Positions 24,894 through 33,701 of a stretch of DNA of 64,000 nt are shown here, piece after piece. Each line of letters starts with the position of its first letter. Position 1 is the stretch's first letter. Source of the stretch: Bradyrhizobium diazoefficiens (GTDB taxonomy: Bacteria > Pseudomonadota > Alphaproteobacteria > Rhizobiales > Xanthobacteraceae); NCBI RefSeq assembly GCF_018131185.1, contig NZ_JAFCJE010000005.1:434001-498000 (forward strand), written 5' to 3'. The notes beneath the pieces are model-generated. The model was not told the DNA's origin. It made no database searches and saw nothing but the letters and a program-made list of their open reading frames with translations. Both the position numbers and the translations under genes were made by a program.

Positions 24894-24954
24894 CCGGCCG
24901 CGAAACGCGGCCGGTGTTGTTCTTACACCTCTCCCCGCAGCGCGGGGAGAGGTG
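24894..24954 (-). promoter_or_regulatory. two hairpins between binding-protein and permease genes
   Basis: CCGGCCGCG / CGCGGCCGG (24894-24902 with 24906-24914, 3-base loop) and CACCTCTCCCCG / CGGGGAGAGGTG (24926-24937 with 24943-24954, 5-base loop) lie between the solute-binding protein stop and the first permease. Such structures commonly protect the binding-protein message and reduce permease expression, as in malEFG operons. There is no strong T-tract. Confidence 0.7.
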
Positions 24955-24962
24955 CCGATGAC

Positions 24963-26348
24963 TTAGCCTGCGACCTGCTTGATGCGGGCGATCAGTTCGT
25001 CGACAGCCTTGTCGACCGGAACCTTCTCGCTGACGACACGATTCATCGCCTTCGCCCAGATGTTCTCATTGTTCAGGATCGTGAACTTCCAGTTCTTGGT
25101 GAAGTCGAACGCGGTGGTGCCGCCCTTGAACTGCGTGTAGACGGCCTTGCGGTGCTTGTCAGCCTGCCAGAACGGGCTTTCCTGGCTTTCCTTCGTCACC
25201 GGGAACCAGCGGCCGAGCGCACCCTCGATATAGGGACGGATGTTCTCTTCCTGGAGCAGGAAGCTGATGAACTGCTTGCCCTCGGCCTTGTTCTTGGCCG
25301 CGGTGAAGATCAGCCCGGTCTTGACGTCGGAGCGATACTTGATGGTCGAGCCATCAGGAGCCTTCGGGAAGGACGCCGTGACGATGTCCTGCTCATAGGC
25401 CTTCTTGCCGGCCTCGCGCTGCTCTGGCGTCAGTGCCTGGTTCGAGGAATCCTCAAACCACTTCGCCGCGATCGAGATCGTGAAGTTGTGGGTCATCACG
25501 ATGGTCTTGTTGTGGAAGGCGACGTTGTTGTCCGGATCCTTCCAGGTCGTCGAGGACGGCGGGGTGCAGCCCTTGATGTAGGTGTCGGTGTAGTCCTTCA
25601 TCGCCTTGATCAGGTTCTCGCGAACCTTGGGATCATCGACCGTGAGCTTGCCGTCGTCGTCGACCAGCTTGACGTGGTAGGCATCCATGAACGTGTAGAA
25701 CGACTGGAAGGCATCGGTGGACTCCACGCCCATCGGCTGGCCGACGGCGTAAATGCGCTGGCCCGTTGCCTTGCGGATCCCCGGCTGCACCTTGTCGCAC
25801 CAGAACGTCCAATAGCCTGCCCAGTCTGTCGGGATGTCGGCGAGCTTGAAGCCGGACTTCTCCAGCATGTCGTTCCAGATCTGGACATGCATGCTCTGCT
25901 GCTTCAGCGGGAAGCCGTAATAAGCCTTCTTCTTGGCGACGTCGTTGTAGAGGATCGATGCATCGAGCGTGTTCTGCACGAACCGGCCCTTGATCGGCTC
26001 CATCACGTCGGAGAGATCCTCGAGCTTGCCCTCATAGGCCCACTTGCCCTGCGCCTGGACGTCATAGGAATCGGAATAGGCGACATCGGGCACGGTGCCG
26101 GCATCGAGCGCGGCGACCGTCTTCGGAATCATGTCCTGGATCGCGTATTGCGACAATTCGACCTTGATGCCGGTCTTGGCCTCGAACTTCTTGATCGTCT
26201 CGATCAGCGCGTCGTCTTCGGAGCGATAGAAGCCCTTGCCCCACCAGACCGTAATCGTCTTCTGCTGCGCAAAGGCGGGTGCAGTGGCAGCAAAAAGTCC
26301 AACCGCAGCGACCGCCAGTGATACTGCGCCAATAACCTTGGATTTCAC
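24963..26348 (-). CDS. sugar-type ABC transporter substrate-binding protein
   Basis: A 461-residue periplasmic protein of the family-1 extracellular solute-binding type. The signal peptide ends near TAPAFAQQ (about residues 24-30), followed by TITVWWGKGFYRSEDDALIE, an opening characteristic of sugar-binding proteins. SMHVQIWNDMLEKSGF and FLLQEENIRPYIEG are further family blocks. The start is GTG 26348 with GAGGGAG 6 bases upstream. It is the first gene of binding protein-permease-permease; the ligand is unknown. Confidence 0.88.
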   Translation of the reverse strand: MKSKVIGAVSLAVAAVGLFAATAPAFAQQKTITVWWGKGFYRSEDDALIETIKKFEAKTGIKVELSQYAIQDMIPKTVAALDAGTVPDVAYSDSYDVQAQGKWAYEGKLEDLSDVMEPIKGRFVQNTLDASILYNDVAKKKAYYGFPLKQQSMHVQIWNDMLEKSGFKLADIPTDWAGYWTFWCDKVQPGIRKATGQRIYAVGQPMGVESTDAFQSFYTFMDAYHVKLVDDDGKLTVDDPKVRENLIKAMKDYTDTYIKGCTPPSSTTWKDPDNNVAFHNKTIVMTHNFTISIAAKWFEDSSNQALTPEQREAGKKAYEQDIVTASFPKAPDGSTIKYRSDVKTGLIFTAAKNKAEGKQFISFLLQEENIRPYIEGALGRWFPVTKESQESPFWQADKHRKAVYTQFKGGTTAFDFTKNWKFTILNNENIWAKAMNRVVSEKVPVDKAVDELIARIKQVAG

Positions 26349-26555
26349 GTTTTTCTCCCTCAAACGGCCGGTGTTTTTAACCGGTCGTATAAAACACTAG
26401 CGCATGGTGGTAGCGCAATCAACGCATCTTGTCGGACCCAGATCGTAGCGTGTCGGGGCTGCGGAGATGCTCATATGCGCGCATCGATCCAATCGCCGCA
26501 TCAATTCACCCTGATCAATTCGCGATCATCGGGCATCGGCCGAGGAACGCGATCC

Positions 26556-28460
26556 TCAGTTGGACTTCGCATTCTCCTTGGCATTCTCAGCCGTCGGCGA
26601 TCCGTCCTGCGCGGGGCGCTTTCCGCTCCCGGTGATGCGCTGCTTCAGCAGATCGAGGAACGGAGACGCCGCAGGCGATTGCCGGATCAGGCTTTCAGAG
26701 TCGGGGAAGATCAGGGGATCGTCCCAGGGACCCTGCACCATGAAGGGCAATTGAAAGCCTGATGTCGTGTTGAGGCTCGCCACGCCCTTCATATCGTATT
26801 CGCGCGTCGGCACCGAGGCGGTGCCGGTCAGCGTGATCTTCGCAGCCGGCCCCTCGATGCGGATGTCCTCGGCGGTGGCAATGCCGTCGGAGAATTTCAC
26901 CGCGATGGTGAGATTGTTGTAGGGCGTCGAACCGCTGCGGAAATTGCCGCCGCCCGACAGCGGCCGGCGCTCCAGGCGCTTCAGGAGCTGTTCGGCGTTG
27001 AAGCCCGAGATCGCGCCGTTATGCCCGGTCACGGTGGCGCTGCCGTCGAGCGACTGCACGAGGCCGAACGGGCTCGAGCCCGATGCGAGGAGCGACACGT
27101 TGATGTTGCCGCGGCCGGACAGCTTGTTGAGGCCGAACAGTTCGGTGGCGCAGGCCTGGAGATCGACGTCGGTGAACTGGAATTGTGCCTTGATGTCGGC
27201 GATGGTGTCGGAGCGTGCGATGTTGAACGAGCCCTTGGCGATCCCGCCATAGACCTGCGCCTCGCCGACCGAGAGCGCCAGCGTACCGTTGCGCAAATTG
27301 GCGCCGATCGCGGTCCGGCCGAGCTTCGTCGACCCGACCGTCAGCTTTGCTGCCGACAGGCGCATGTCGAGGTCGGTGGTCGACAATCCGTTGAGATCGA
27401 ACAGCTGCCTGTTCCAGTCGCGTGCGCCGCTCGCGAGCAGGCGGAAGGTGGAGATATAAGGTGTGAAGTCGAGCGCGTCGGCGGCCAGCGTCGCCTGCAG
27501 CATCTGCCGGCCGTTATTGGCGTAAGTCATGACGCCCTCGGCGGCGTTGCCGTCGAGCTCGACATTGACGTTGGTGAGCGCGATCGAGGCCCCGACGACG
27601 TTGGCGCGCGCCTTCAGCACAAAGCGGCCGAAACCGCCGCTGGCGGGCTGCGGCTGCCCGGTCCAGCGCAGCGCGTTGCGCAAGGAGGGGCTGTCGATCG
27701 TGAGCGTGCCTTCCATCATCGGGCTGGTGCGGTTGGCGACGCTGCCGTCGAAGGCGAGCTTGAGCGGTGCGCTGGCGATCCGCGCCTTCAAGCCCGAGCG
27801 CTCGCCGGAGAGGGCGGCGGCGAAATCGGAAAAGCTGATCGTGCCGTCGACACGCTCGCCGCGCCAGTCGAACTGTCCGGTCGCCGCGAAGGAGCGCGAG
27901 ATCGAGGGCCAGGCCAGCGACAGGTCGATGTCGCTGAACTGCTCGGTGGCGTGCGTAGCGGCGTCCTCGTATTCGAGCACGCCGTCCTGGAGCCGGATTT
28001 CGGAGAACGAGATCTGGTTCTCGGCCCCGGGCTTCATGGTGCGCGCGATGGTCTGGATGAAGGGCGTCCAGTTGCTCTCGCCGTCCGGCTTCAGGCTGAC
28101 ATGGATGCGCGGCCGCAGCAGCGTCAGGTCGGCGATCTCGAAACGTTGCATCAGCAAGGGCAGCAGCCGTAGATTGGCGGTGAGCACGTCGACACGGAGC
28201 GCGGGATCGCTGGTGCCGCCGCCCTTGAGGCCGACATCGCGGAAGGAGATGTAGCTTGCCGGCAGCACCGAGATGTCGATGCTGCCCGCAATATTGAGCT
28301 CGAGCCCGGTGACGTCGCGGATCTGCGCTTCGACCGCCTTGCGCAGCGCGTCGCGGTTGATAAGCCAGGAGGTCGCGATCAGGGCGATCAACGTCACGCC
28401 GAGCAGCGCCGCGATCGGCGTCCCGAGGCGCTTCATTCCTTGGGCCATGGTCAATGGCAT
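26556..28460 (-). CDS. AsmA family protein
   Basis: A 634-residue AsmA-like protein. One N-terminal membrane helix (PIAALLGVTLIALIATSWLI) is followed by the AsmA signature RDALRKAVEAQIRDVTGLEL. A long repetitive beta-rich part follows, then the C-terminal AsmA region LKRLERRPLSGGGNFRSGST and TGTASVPTREYDMKG. Family members are now viewed as inner-membrane-anchored bridge-like proteins that move phospholipid to the outer membrane; this is family knowledge, not shown here. I chose ATG 28460 with AGGAC upstream; downstream Met codons at 28448 and 28436 are possible. It is divergent from scoA. Confidence 0.85.
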   Translation of the reverse strand: MPLTMAQGMKRLGTPIAALLGVTLIALIATSWLINRDALRKAVEAQIRDVTGLELNIAGSIDISVLPASYISFRDVGLKGGGTSDPALRVDVLTANLRLLPLLMQRFEIADLTLLRPRIHVSLKPDGESNWTPFIQTIARTMKPGAENQISFSEIRLQDGVLEYEDAATHATEQFSDIDLSLAWPSISRSFAATGQFDWRGERVDGTISFSDFAAALSGERSGLKARIASAPLKLAFDGSVANRTSPMMEGTLTIDSPSLRNALRWTGQPQPASGGFGRFVLKARANVVGASIALTNVNVELDGNAAEGVMTYANNGRQMLQATLAADALDFTPYISTFRLLASGARDWNRQLFDLNGLSTTDLDMRLSAAKLTVGSTKLGRTAIGANLRNGTLALSVGEAQVYGGIAKGSFNIARSDTIADIKAQFQFTDVDLQACATELFGLNKLSGRGNINVSLLASGSSPFGLVQSLDGSATVTGHNGAISGFNAEQLLKRLERRPLSGGGNFRSGSTPYNNLTIAVKFSDGIATAEDIRIEGPAAKITLTGTASVPTREYDMKGVASLNTTSGFQLPFMVQGPWDDPLIFPDSESLIRQSPAASPFLDLLKQRITGSGKRPAQDGSPTAENAKENAKSN

Positions 28461-28590
28461 GTCCTGATCGGGTTGGTCGCTGGAGCCAGAAGGGCGGGCC
28501 GGGAAACCTGCGTGCCCACGCCCAAGCCCTATTATGTTAAGTCCCGCAACTTGATGGGTTTTCTTGTCGCTTTCAAGGCCGCGGACGGTT

Positions 28591-28609
28591 CTGCCCACGG
28601 CGTGGGCAG
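28591..28609. promoter_or_regulatory. perfect palindrome between asmA-like gene and scoA
   Basis: CTGCCCACGGCGTGGGCAG has 8-base perfect arms and a 3-base centre. It lies in the 275-base divergent gap, 127 bases before scoA, and could be an operator. No transcription factor is suggested by the sequence. Confidence 0.35.
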
Positions 28610-28735
28610 CTTCTATCACCCGGGCGCGGTGGGGAGAACCCCGTATCATTGACGGCTTTGGAGGATTTCGCCTAATAATCGCCGCCAACACGGCGAGACG
28701 CCTCCAAGCCGAAGGTTCAGTCGAAGGTTTTTTGC

Positions 28736-29443
28736 ATGAACAAGGTCTATCCCGACGCCAAATCGGCTCTGTCAGGCATCTTGAAGGACAACATGATGAT
28801 CATGTCGGGAGGCTTTGGCCTCTGCGGCATCGCCGAGGAACTGTCGGATGCGATCCGCGAGTCCGGCGTCAAGGGCCTGACGGTGGTCTCCAACAATGCC
28901 GGCGTTGACGGCATCGGGCTCAGCCGCCTCCTGGAAACCCGCCAGATCAAGAAGATGATCTCGTCCTATGTCGGGGAGAACAAGCTGTTCGCGCAGCAAT
29001 TCCTGGCCGGCGAGCTGGAACTCGAATTCAACCCGCAGGGCACGCTGGCCGAGCGCATCCGCGCCGGCGGCGCCGGCATCCCGGCCTTCTACACCAAGAC
29101 CGGCGTCGGCACGCTGATCGCCGAAGGCAAGGAAGTGAAGGAGTTCGACGGCGAGAAGTACCTGATGGAGCGCGGCCTGTTCGCCGACCTCGCCATCGTG
29201 CACGCCTGGAAGGGCGACACCGCCGGCAACCTCATCTACCGCAAGACCGCGCGCAACTTTAACCCGATGATGGCGACCGCCGCCAAGATCACGGTAGCCG
29301 AGGTCGAGCATCTGGTTCCCGCCGGTGAACTCAACCCTGATCATATCCACACGCCCGGCATTTTCGTGAAGCGCATCGTCGAGGTCGGCTCGGCCAAGAA
29401 GCGCATCGAATTCCGCAACACCCGCCCGCGCACGGCAGCTTGA
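28736..29443 (+). CDS. scoA: 3-oxoacid CoA-transferase subunit A
   Basis: A 235-residue class I CoA-transferase alpha subunit. The glycine-rich CoA-binding block is MSGGFGLCGIAEELSDAI, and KGLTVVSNNAGVDGIGLSRL is diagnostic. NPQGTLAERIRAGGAGIPAF and KTGVGT follow. With subunit B it moves CoA between succinyl-CoA and acetoacetate (or a related 3-oxoacid), used for ketone-body or polyhydroxybutyrate carbon recovery. The B subunit starts 15 bases downstream with an AGGAGA site. Confidence 0.95.
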   Translation: MNKVYPDAKSALSGILKDNMMIMSGGFGLCGIAEELSDAIRESGVKGLTVVSNNAGVDGIGLSRLLETRQIKKMISSYVGENKLFAQQFLAGELELEFNPQGTLAERIRAGGAGIPAFYTKTGVGTLIAEGKEVKEFDGEKYLMERGLFADLAIVHAWKGDTAGNLIYRKTARNFNPMMATAAKITVAEVEHLVPAGELNPDHIHTPGIFVKRIVEVGSAKKRIEFRNTRPRTAA

Positions 29444-29458
29444 GATCAGGAGACTAAG

Positions 29459-30109
29459 ATGGCCTGGACCCGTGAACAGATGGCCGCGCGCGCCGCGAAG
29501 GAGTTGCGTGACGGCTATTACGTCAATCTCGGCATCGGCATCCCGACGCTGGTCTCGAATTACATCCCCGACGGCATGGACGTCAGCCTTCAGAGCGAGA
29601 ACGGCATGCTCGGCATGGGTCCGTTCCCCTACGAGGGCGAAGAAGATGCGGACCTGATCAACGCGGGCAAGCAGACCGTGAGCGAACTGCCCTCGACCTC
29701 CTATTTCTCGAGCGCGGATTCCTTCGGCATGATCCGCGGCGGCCACATGGATCTGTCCATCCTCGGCGCCATGCAGGTGGCCCAGAACGGCGATCTCGCC
29801 AACTGGATGATCCCCGGCAAGATGGTCAAGGGCATGGGCGGCGCGATGGACCTTGTCGCCGGCGTCAAGCGCGTCATCGTGGTGATGGAGCATTCGGCCA
29901 AGGACGGCCCGAAGCTGCTGAAGACGTGCAACCTGCCGCTGACGGGCGAGCGCGTGGTCGACATGGTCGTTACTGATCTCGCCGTGTTCACCATCGACAA
30001 GCACGGCAGCGGCGGCATGGCCCTGATCGAGCTCGCCGACGGCGTCTCGCTGGACGAGGTCAAGTCCAAGACCGAAGCGGAATTCCGCGTCGCGCTGAAG
30101 AATACCTAA
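29459..30109 (+). CDS. scoB: 3-oxoacid CoA-transferase subunit B
   Basis: A 216-residue beta subunit carrying the catalytic Glu in SLQSENGMLGMGPFPYEGEE (the Glu forms the CoA thioester). LGIGIPTLVSNYIPDGMDV and RVIVVMEHSAKDGPKLL are conserved family blocks. It is the partner of scoA in the same operon; the next gene, an acetyltransferase, begins 22 bases later and may be cotranscribed. Confidence 0.95.
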   Translation: MAWTREQMAARAAKELRDGYYVNLGIGIPTLVSNYIPDGMDVSLQSENGMLGMGPFPYEGEEDADLINAGKQTVSELPSTSYFSSADSFGMIRGGHMDLSILGAMQVAQNGDLANWMIPGKMVKGMGGAMDLVAGVKRVIVVMEHSAKDGPKLLKTCNLPLTGERVVDMVVTDLAVFTIDKHGSGGMALIELADGVSLDEVKSKTEAEFRVALKNT

Positions 30110-30130
30110 GGCCTCGGGAATGGGGCGCGC

Positions 30131-30766
30131 ATGACGATACGGTCTGCGCGTCTCGAAGACGCCGAATTCATCGCCCGAACGATCCTGTCGTCGCAGCGCG
30201 GCTATCGTCCGCGCGGCTGGTTCGATGTTGCGCTCGGCTGGCCAGAAGCGCAGAGCCGCGACTTCATCGCACGCATCGCGACCGCGGATGCGGTGTCGAT
30301 GTGGCACGTCTCGCAATTTCTCGTCGCCGAAATCGACGGCAAGCCGGCGGCGGCGCTTTGTGCCTTGCCGGCGGCGGGCACGGGACCCGCGGCCTGGCGC
30401 GCGATCGAGGAAGTTGCGGCCGCGACGGAGCTTGCTGCGCCGGAATTGGAGGCGATCCGCAAACGCGGCACCTACACGCGTGCCTGCTGGGTGCAGGGCG
30501 GCGAGGGTGATTGGATGATCGAGCATGTCGCGGCCGATCCGGCTCACCGCGGTCGCGGCTTGGTGCAGGCCTTGATCGCCGATGCGCTGGACAAAGGGCT
30601 AGCGGCCGGTTTTGCACGGGCGACGATCTCGTTCCTGATCGGCAATGAGCCGGCCGAGCGTGCTTATGCCAAGGCTGGCTTCAGCTTTGCGGAAGAGAAG
30701 CGCGATCCGGCTTTCGAGGCGATCATCGGCGCTCCCGGCTTTCGCATGTTCGCGCGGACGATTTGA
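30131..30766 (+). CDS. GNAT family N-acetyltransferase
   Basis: A 211-residue GNAT protein that would transfer an acetyl group from acetyl-CoA to an unknown amine. The acetyl-CoA binding motif A is IEHVAADPAHRGRGLVQALI, around residues 134-153, with R-x-x-G-x-G-like RGRGLV. Motif B appears in NEPAERAYAKAGFSFAEE, with the conserved Tyr-Lys-Gly-Phe pattern. A 70-residue segment between the beginning and motif A is less conserved. Substrate cannot be told; the association with scoAB is only positional. Confidence 0.85.
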   Translation: MTIRSARLEDAEFIARTILSSQRGYRPRGWFDVALGWPEAQSRDFIARIATADAVSMWHVSQFLVAEIDGKPAAALCALPAAGTGPAAWRAIEEVAAATELAAPELEAIRKRGTYTRACWVQGGEGDWMIEHVAADPAHRGRGLVQALIADALDKGLAAGFARATISFLIGNEPAERAYAKAGFSFAEEKRDPAFEAIIGAPGFRMFARTI

Positions 30767-30809
30767 TCATCCTTGTTGGCGCGAATGCGCGAACGTTGGG
30801 CCTTGGCCG

Positions 30810-32522
30810 TCAAGCGGGGCCACTCGGCACCTCGGAGAAGCGGGTCAGCCACGCGACCGGGCCGATGCTGGCGGCGATGATCAGGAGGGCTGCGAGCGCG
30901 CCGTCCTCGAAATTCCCGCGGCTCGCAAACTGGTAGATCGACGTCGACAGTGTCTCGACGTTGAGGGGCCGCAAGAGCAGCGTTGCCGGGAGCTCCTTCA
31001 GGCAGTCGACGAACATGATGATGACGGCGCCAAGCATCGCGGGCCGGAGCAACGGCAGATAGATCTGCCTCAACATGACCGCCTGGCCGGCGCCGACCGT
31101 CCGCGCGCTCTCGTCATAGTCGCGCGGAATGCTGTCCAATCCGGCCTTGATCATGCCGACCGGCACGGCCAGAAAACGGATTGTATAGGCGATGACGACG
31201 GCCATCCCGGAGCCGACCAGGATCAGCCCGGGGAGAGGGCGTCCCATCGCGCTGGCGACCACGCTCATCGCGTTATCGACGGCCAGTACCGGGGTCAGCA
31301 GGCCGAGGGCAATCACGAGACCCGGCAGCGCGTATCCGGTCTGCGCAATGCTCATCGCCAAATATCGCAGAGGATCCGGCCGAAAGCGATGCGCGATCGT
31401 CGTGGCGAGCGCGAGCAACAGCGCCATGAGCGTCGCGAGCGCGGCAAAGGCAAACGAATGGAAGGTGTGGCGCCACAGGAGCGGGTCGAAATTTGCAAGC
31501 AGTCCGCGACCGAAAGCCTGATGCACGAGGTAGAGCAGCGGCACGACGAAGCCGATCAGCACCGGCAGCCCGCAGACCGCGAACGCGATCCACGCTCTTG
31601 CGCCCGAAAGCAGTGTCCGCTGCCTCATATGCGGGCTTTCGGCCGAGAATTCGGTGTTGGCATTGCGGCGGCCGTATCGCTCCATCGCGATCAGGCCGGC
31701 GACGATCGCAAGCATCAGGCATGCGAGTTGCGCCGCACCCGCTAGGCTGCCGCGGTTGAGCCAGGTGGTGAAGATCGAGACCGTCAGGGTGCGGATGCCG
31801 AGATATTCGCTGGCGCCGATATCGTTGAGCGTTTCCAGCGCGACCAGCGCCACGCCGACCGCGAGCGCCGGCCGCGCCATCGGCAGTGAAACGCGCCAGA
31901 ATACGGTCCATCGGCCGGCGCCCAGCGTCTTGGCCGCCTCGGCGAATTCGGCGGACTGAACCTGGAACGTCGCGCGCGCCGACAGATAGACGTAAGGGTA
32001 GAGCACGAGCCCGATCACGAAGACGGCGCCCGGCAGCGAGCGCAGGTTGGGCAGATAGCCGAGGGCATCGCGCAGCGGCAGCCAGATCGCCAGGGTGCGA
32101 TGCACCAGGCCGAGCGGCTCGAACAGGTCGGCATAGACGTAAGCCGCAAGATAGGTCGGAATCGCCAGCGGCAGCGGTATCAGCCACAGGAGCATGCCCC
32201 GGCCGGGAAAATCGTGGCGCGACATCACCCACGCAGTCCCGGCGCCGATCAGAAGCGTGAGCATGCCGACCCCCACGAGCAGGAGGGCGGTATCCAGCAG
32301 CGCGGCCGGCAGCACGTAGTTGATCAGGTCGTGCCACACGTCGGGCGCCGGCTGAAGAGCCAGCGAAACGATCGAGATCACGGGCGCCGCGACCAGGATC
32401 GCGGTTGCGATCGCGATAGCGGTTGCGGCGCGCCCGGCGGGGGCGCGGCCTCTCGAACGAGGCCGCGCCCCCGTAGCTTCTACTGGTTCGACAGAGGAGG
32501 GTCGCCAGAGATCAGTTGTCAA
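30810..32522 (-). CDS. fbpB: ferric iron ABC transporter permease, fused two-domain FbpB type
   Basis: A 570-residue inner-membrane permease made of two homologous halves, as in FbpB/SfuB. Each half carries an EAA-like loop: EAAKTLGAGRWTVFWRVSL and ESARTVGAGQAVMLRQIYL. About 12 hydrophobic segments are visible. It imports Fe3+ delivered by the binding protein of the upstream gene. The start is uncertain: TTG 32522 overlaps the upstream stop by 11 bases. It makes the first 30 residues hydrophilic, and a strong GC hairpin lies inside them. No ATPase gene follows; the next gene is the convergent GNAT gene. Confidence 0.85.
   Translation of the reverse strand: MTTDLWRPSSVEPVEATGARPRSRGRAPAGRAATAIAIATAILVAAPVISIVSLALQPAPDVWHDLINYVLPAALLDTALLLVGVGMLTLLIGAGTAWVMSRHDFPGRGMLLWLIPLPLAIPTYLAAYVYADLFEPLGLVHRTLAIWLPLRDALGYLPNLRSLPGAVFVIGLVLYPYVYLSARATFQVQSAEFAEAAKTLGAGRWTVFWRVSLPMARPALAVGVALVALETLNDIGASEYLGIRTLTVSIFTTWLNRGSLAGAAQLACLMLAIVAGLIAMERYGRRNANTEFSAESPHMRQRTLLSGARAWIAFAVCGLPVLIGFVVPLLYLVHQAFGRGLLANFDPLLWRHTFHSFAFAALATLMALLLALATTIAHRFRPDPLRYLAMSIAQTGYALPGLVIALGLLTPVLAVDNAMSVVASAMGRPLPGLILVGSGMAVVIAYTIRFLAVPVGMIKAGLDSIPRDYDESARTVGAGQAVMLRQIYLPLLRPAMLGAVIIMFVDCLKELPATLLLRPLNVETLSTSIYQFASRGNFEDGALAALLIIAASIGPVAWLTRFSEVPSGPA
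32439..32472 (-). promoter_or_regulatory. strong hairpin at the fbpA-fbpB junction
   Basis: GGGGGCGCGGCCTC (32439-32452) pairs perfectly with GAGGCCGCGCCCCC (32459-32472), 6-base loop. It lies 40 bases after the binding-protein stop, within the likely start of the permease. A role in reducing permease expression relative to the binding protein fits the position; no T-tract follows. Confidence 0.6.
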
Positions 32523-33537
32523 AGCCGACCTTGTCCACCAGCGAGGCCGCAGCCTTGCGGTTGGCGGCGATCTTTGCGATCGGCAACGGATCCGGACCGA
32601 GCTTGCCGTAGCCCGCGATGGTGGGGTTGATGGCGACACCGGCACGAACCGGATATTCGTAGTTCTGGTCGGCATACATCTGCTGCGCCTGCTCGCTCAC
32701 GAGCCAGTCGATCAACTTGATGCCGTTGGCCTTGTTGGGAGCGTGCTTGGCGAGCAGCACGCCGGAGAGGTTGACGTGGGTGCCGCCGCCTTCGAAGGTC
32801 GGCAGGACGACGCGGGTCGCTTCCGCCCACGGTTTCTTCTCGGGATCGTTGTTCATCATCAGCGCCCAGTAATAGGTGTTGCCGATGCCGATGTCGCACT
32901 TGCCGGCAGCAACGTCACGCGCGGCTTCGCGATCGCCGCCCGACGGCTTCTGCGCGAGATTGGCCTTCACGCCGCGCAGCCATTCCTCGGCCTTGGCCTC
33001 GCCGTACTTGGCCGTATAGGCCGCGAACAGCGCGTTGTTGTAGATGTGCTGGCCCGAGCGGATGCAGATCTTGCCCTTCCACTTGGGGTCGGCGAGCTCC
33101 TCATAGGTGATCTTGTCCTGCTTGACGCGGTCCTTCGAGGCATAGATCACACGCGCGCGCATGGAGATACCGGCCCAGTGTCCGTCCGGATCCCGATACT
33201 GCGCCGGCACGACCTTGTCGACCACCTCCGACTTGATCGGCTGGGTGACGCCGGCCTGCACGGCCTCGTCGATGCGGCCGATGTCCACCGTCAGCAGCAC
33301 GTCGGCCGGACTGTTGGCGCCTTCCGCCTTCATGCGCTGCTCCAGACCGGAGCTTGCGGAGACGACGTTGACCTTGATGCCCGTGTCCTTGGTGAACGCA
33401 TCGAACAGCGGCTGGATCAGCTTGGTCTCGCGGTAGGTATAGACGTTGACCTCGCCATTGGCGGCTGCTTCCGACACGAAAAACGTGGTCAGGCTCAACA
33501 CCGCCGCAGACGCGGCGAGGACGCGAAGATTAATCAT
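32512..33537 (-). CDS. fbpA: ferric iron ABC transporter substrate-binding protein
   Basis: A 341-residue periplasmic iron-binding protein of the FbpA/FutA/IdiA type. A signal peptide (about residues 1-26, ending SEAAANG) precedes GEVNVYTYRETKLIQPLF. The two conserved Tyr iron ligands of this family are seen in GIGNTYYWALMMN, and YRDPDGHWAGISMRARVI is diagnostic. Fe3+ is carried to the fused permease encoded next. ATG 33537 was chosen over a longer frame because it begins the signal peptide. An Irr-like box lies about 115 bases upstream, suggesting iron control. Confidence 0.9.
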   Translation of the reverse strand: MINLRVLAASAAVLSLTTFFVSEAAANGEVNVYTYRETKLIQPLFDAFTKDTGIKVNVVSASSGLEQRMKAEGANSPADVLLTVDIGRIDEAVQAGVTQPIKSEVVDKVVPAQYRDPDGHWAGISMRARVIYASKDRVKQDKITYEELADPKWKGKICIRSGQHIYNNALFAAYTAKYGEAKAEEWLRGVKANLAQKPSGGDREAARDVAAGKCDIGIGNTYYWALMMNNDPEKKPWAEATRVVLPTFEGGGTHVNLSGVLLAKHAPNKANGIKLIDWLVSEQAQQMYADQNYEYPVRAGVAINPTIAGYGKLGPDPLPIAKIAANRKAAASLVDKVGFDN

Positions 33538-33632
33538 AAGAGGCTGCTCCCAGGCGCGCGATTGAATGCGAATTGAGTAGCGCAGGCGTTGGGGCAAAGT
33601 CAGCGACGCGATGTCGCGACGGCATGAGCTTA

Positions 33633-33668
33633 GAGTAATTCCAATCTACTCTTTAGACTCGTTCTAAT
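33633..33668 (-). promoter_or_regulatory. candidate Irr/ICE-type iron-control box upstream of fbpA
   Basis: TTTAGACTCGTTCTAAT at 33652-33668 fits the palindromic TTTAGAA-N3-TTCTAAA type iron-control element at 12 of 14 defined positions. A second, overlapping perfect inverted repeat AGAGTA / TACTCT lies at 33633-33653. Both sit 96-131 bases before the fbpA start, in a gap otherwise empty. Irr or RirA binding is inferred, not shown. Confidence 0.6.
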
Positions 33669-33701
33669 GACATGAGCGGTCAAGCGAGCCCACTGGTGCC
33701 C

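Noticed and set aside
28772..30547. A 591-codon open frame opposite scoAB and the acetyltransferase gene.
   Set aside because: It spans three well-supported genes on the other strand and has no recognisable motif.
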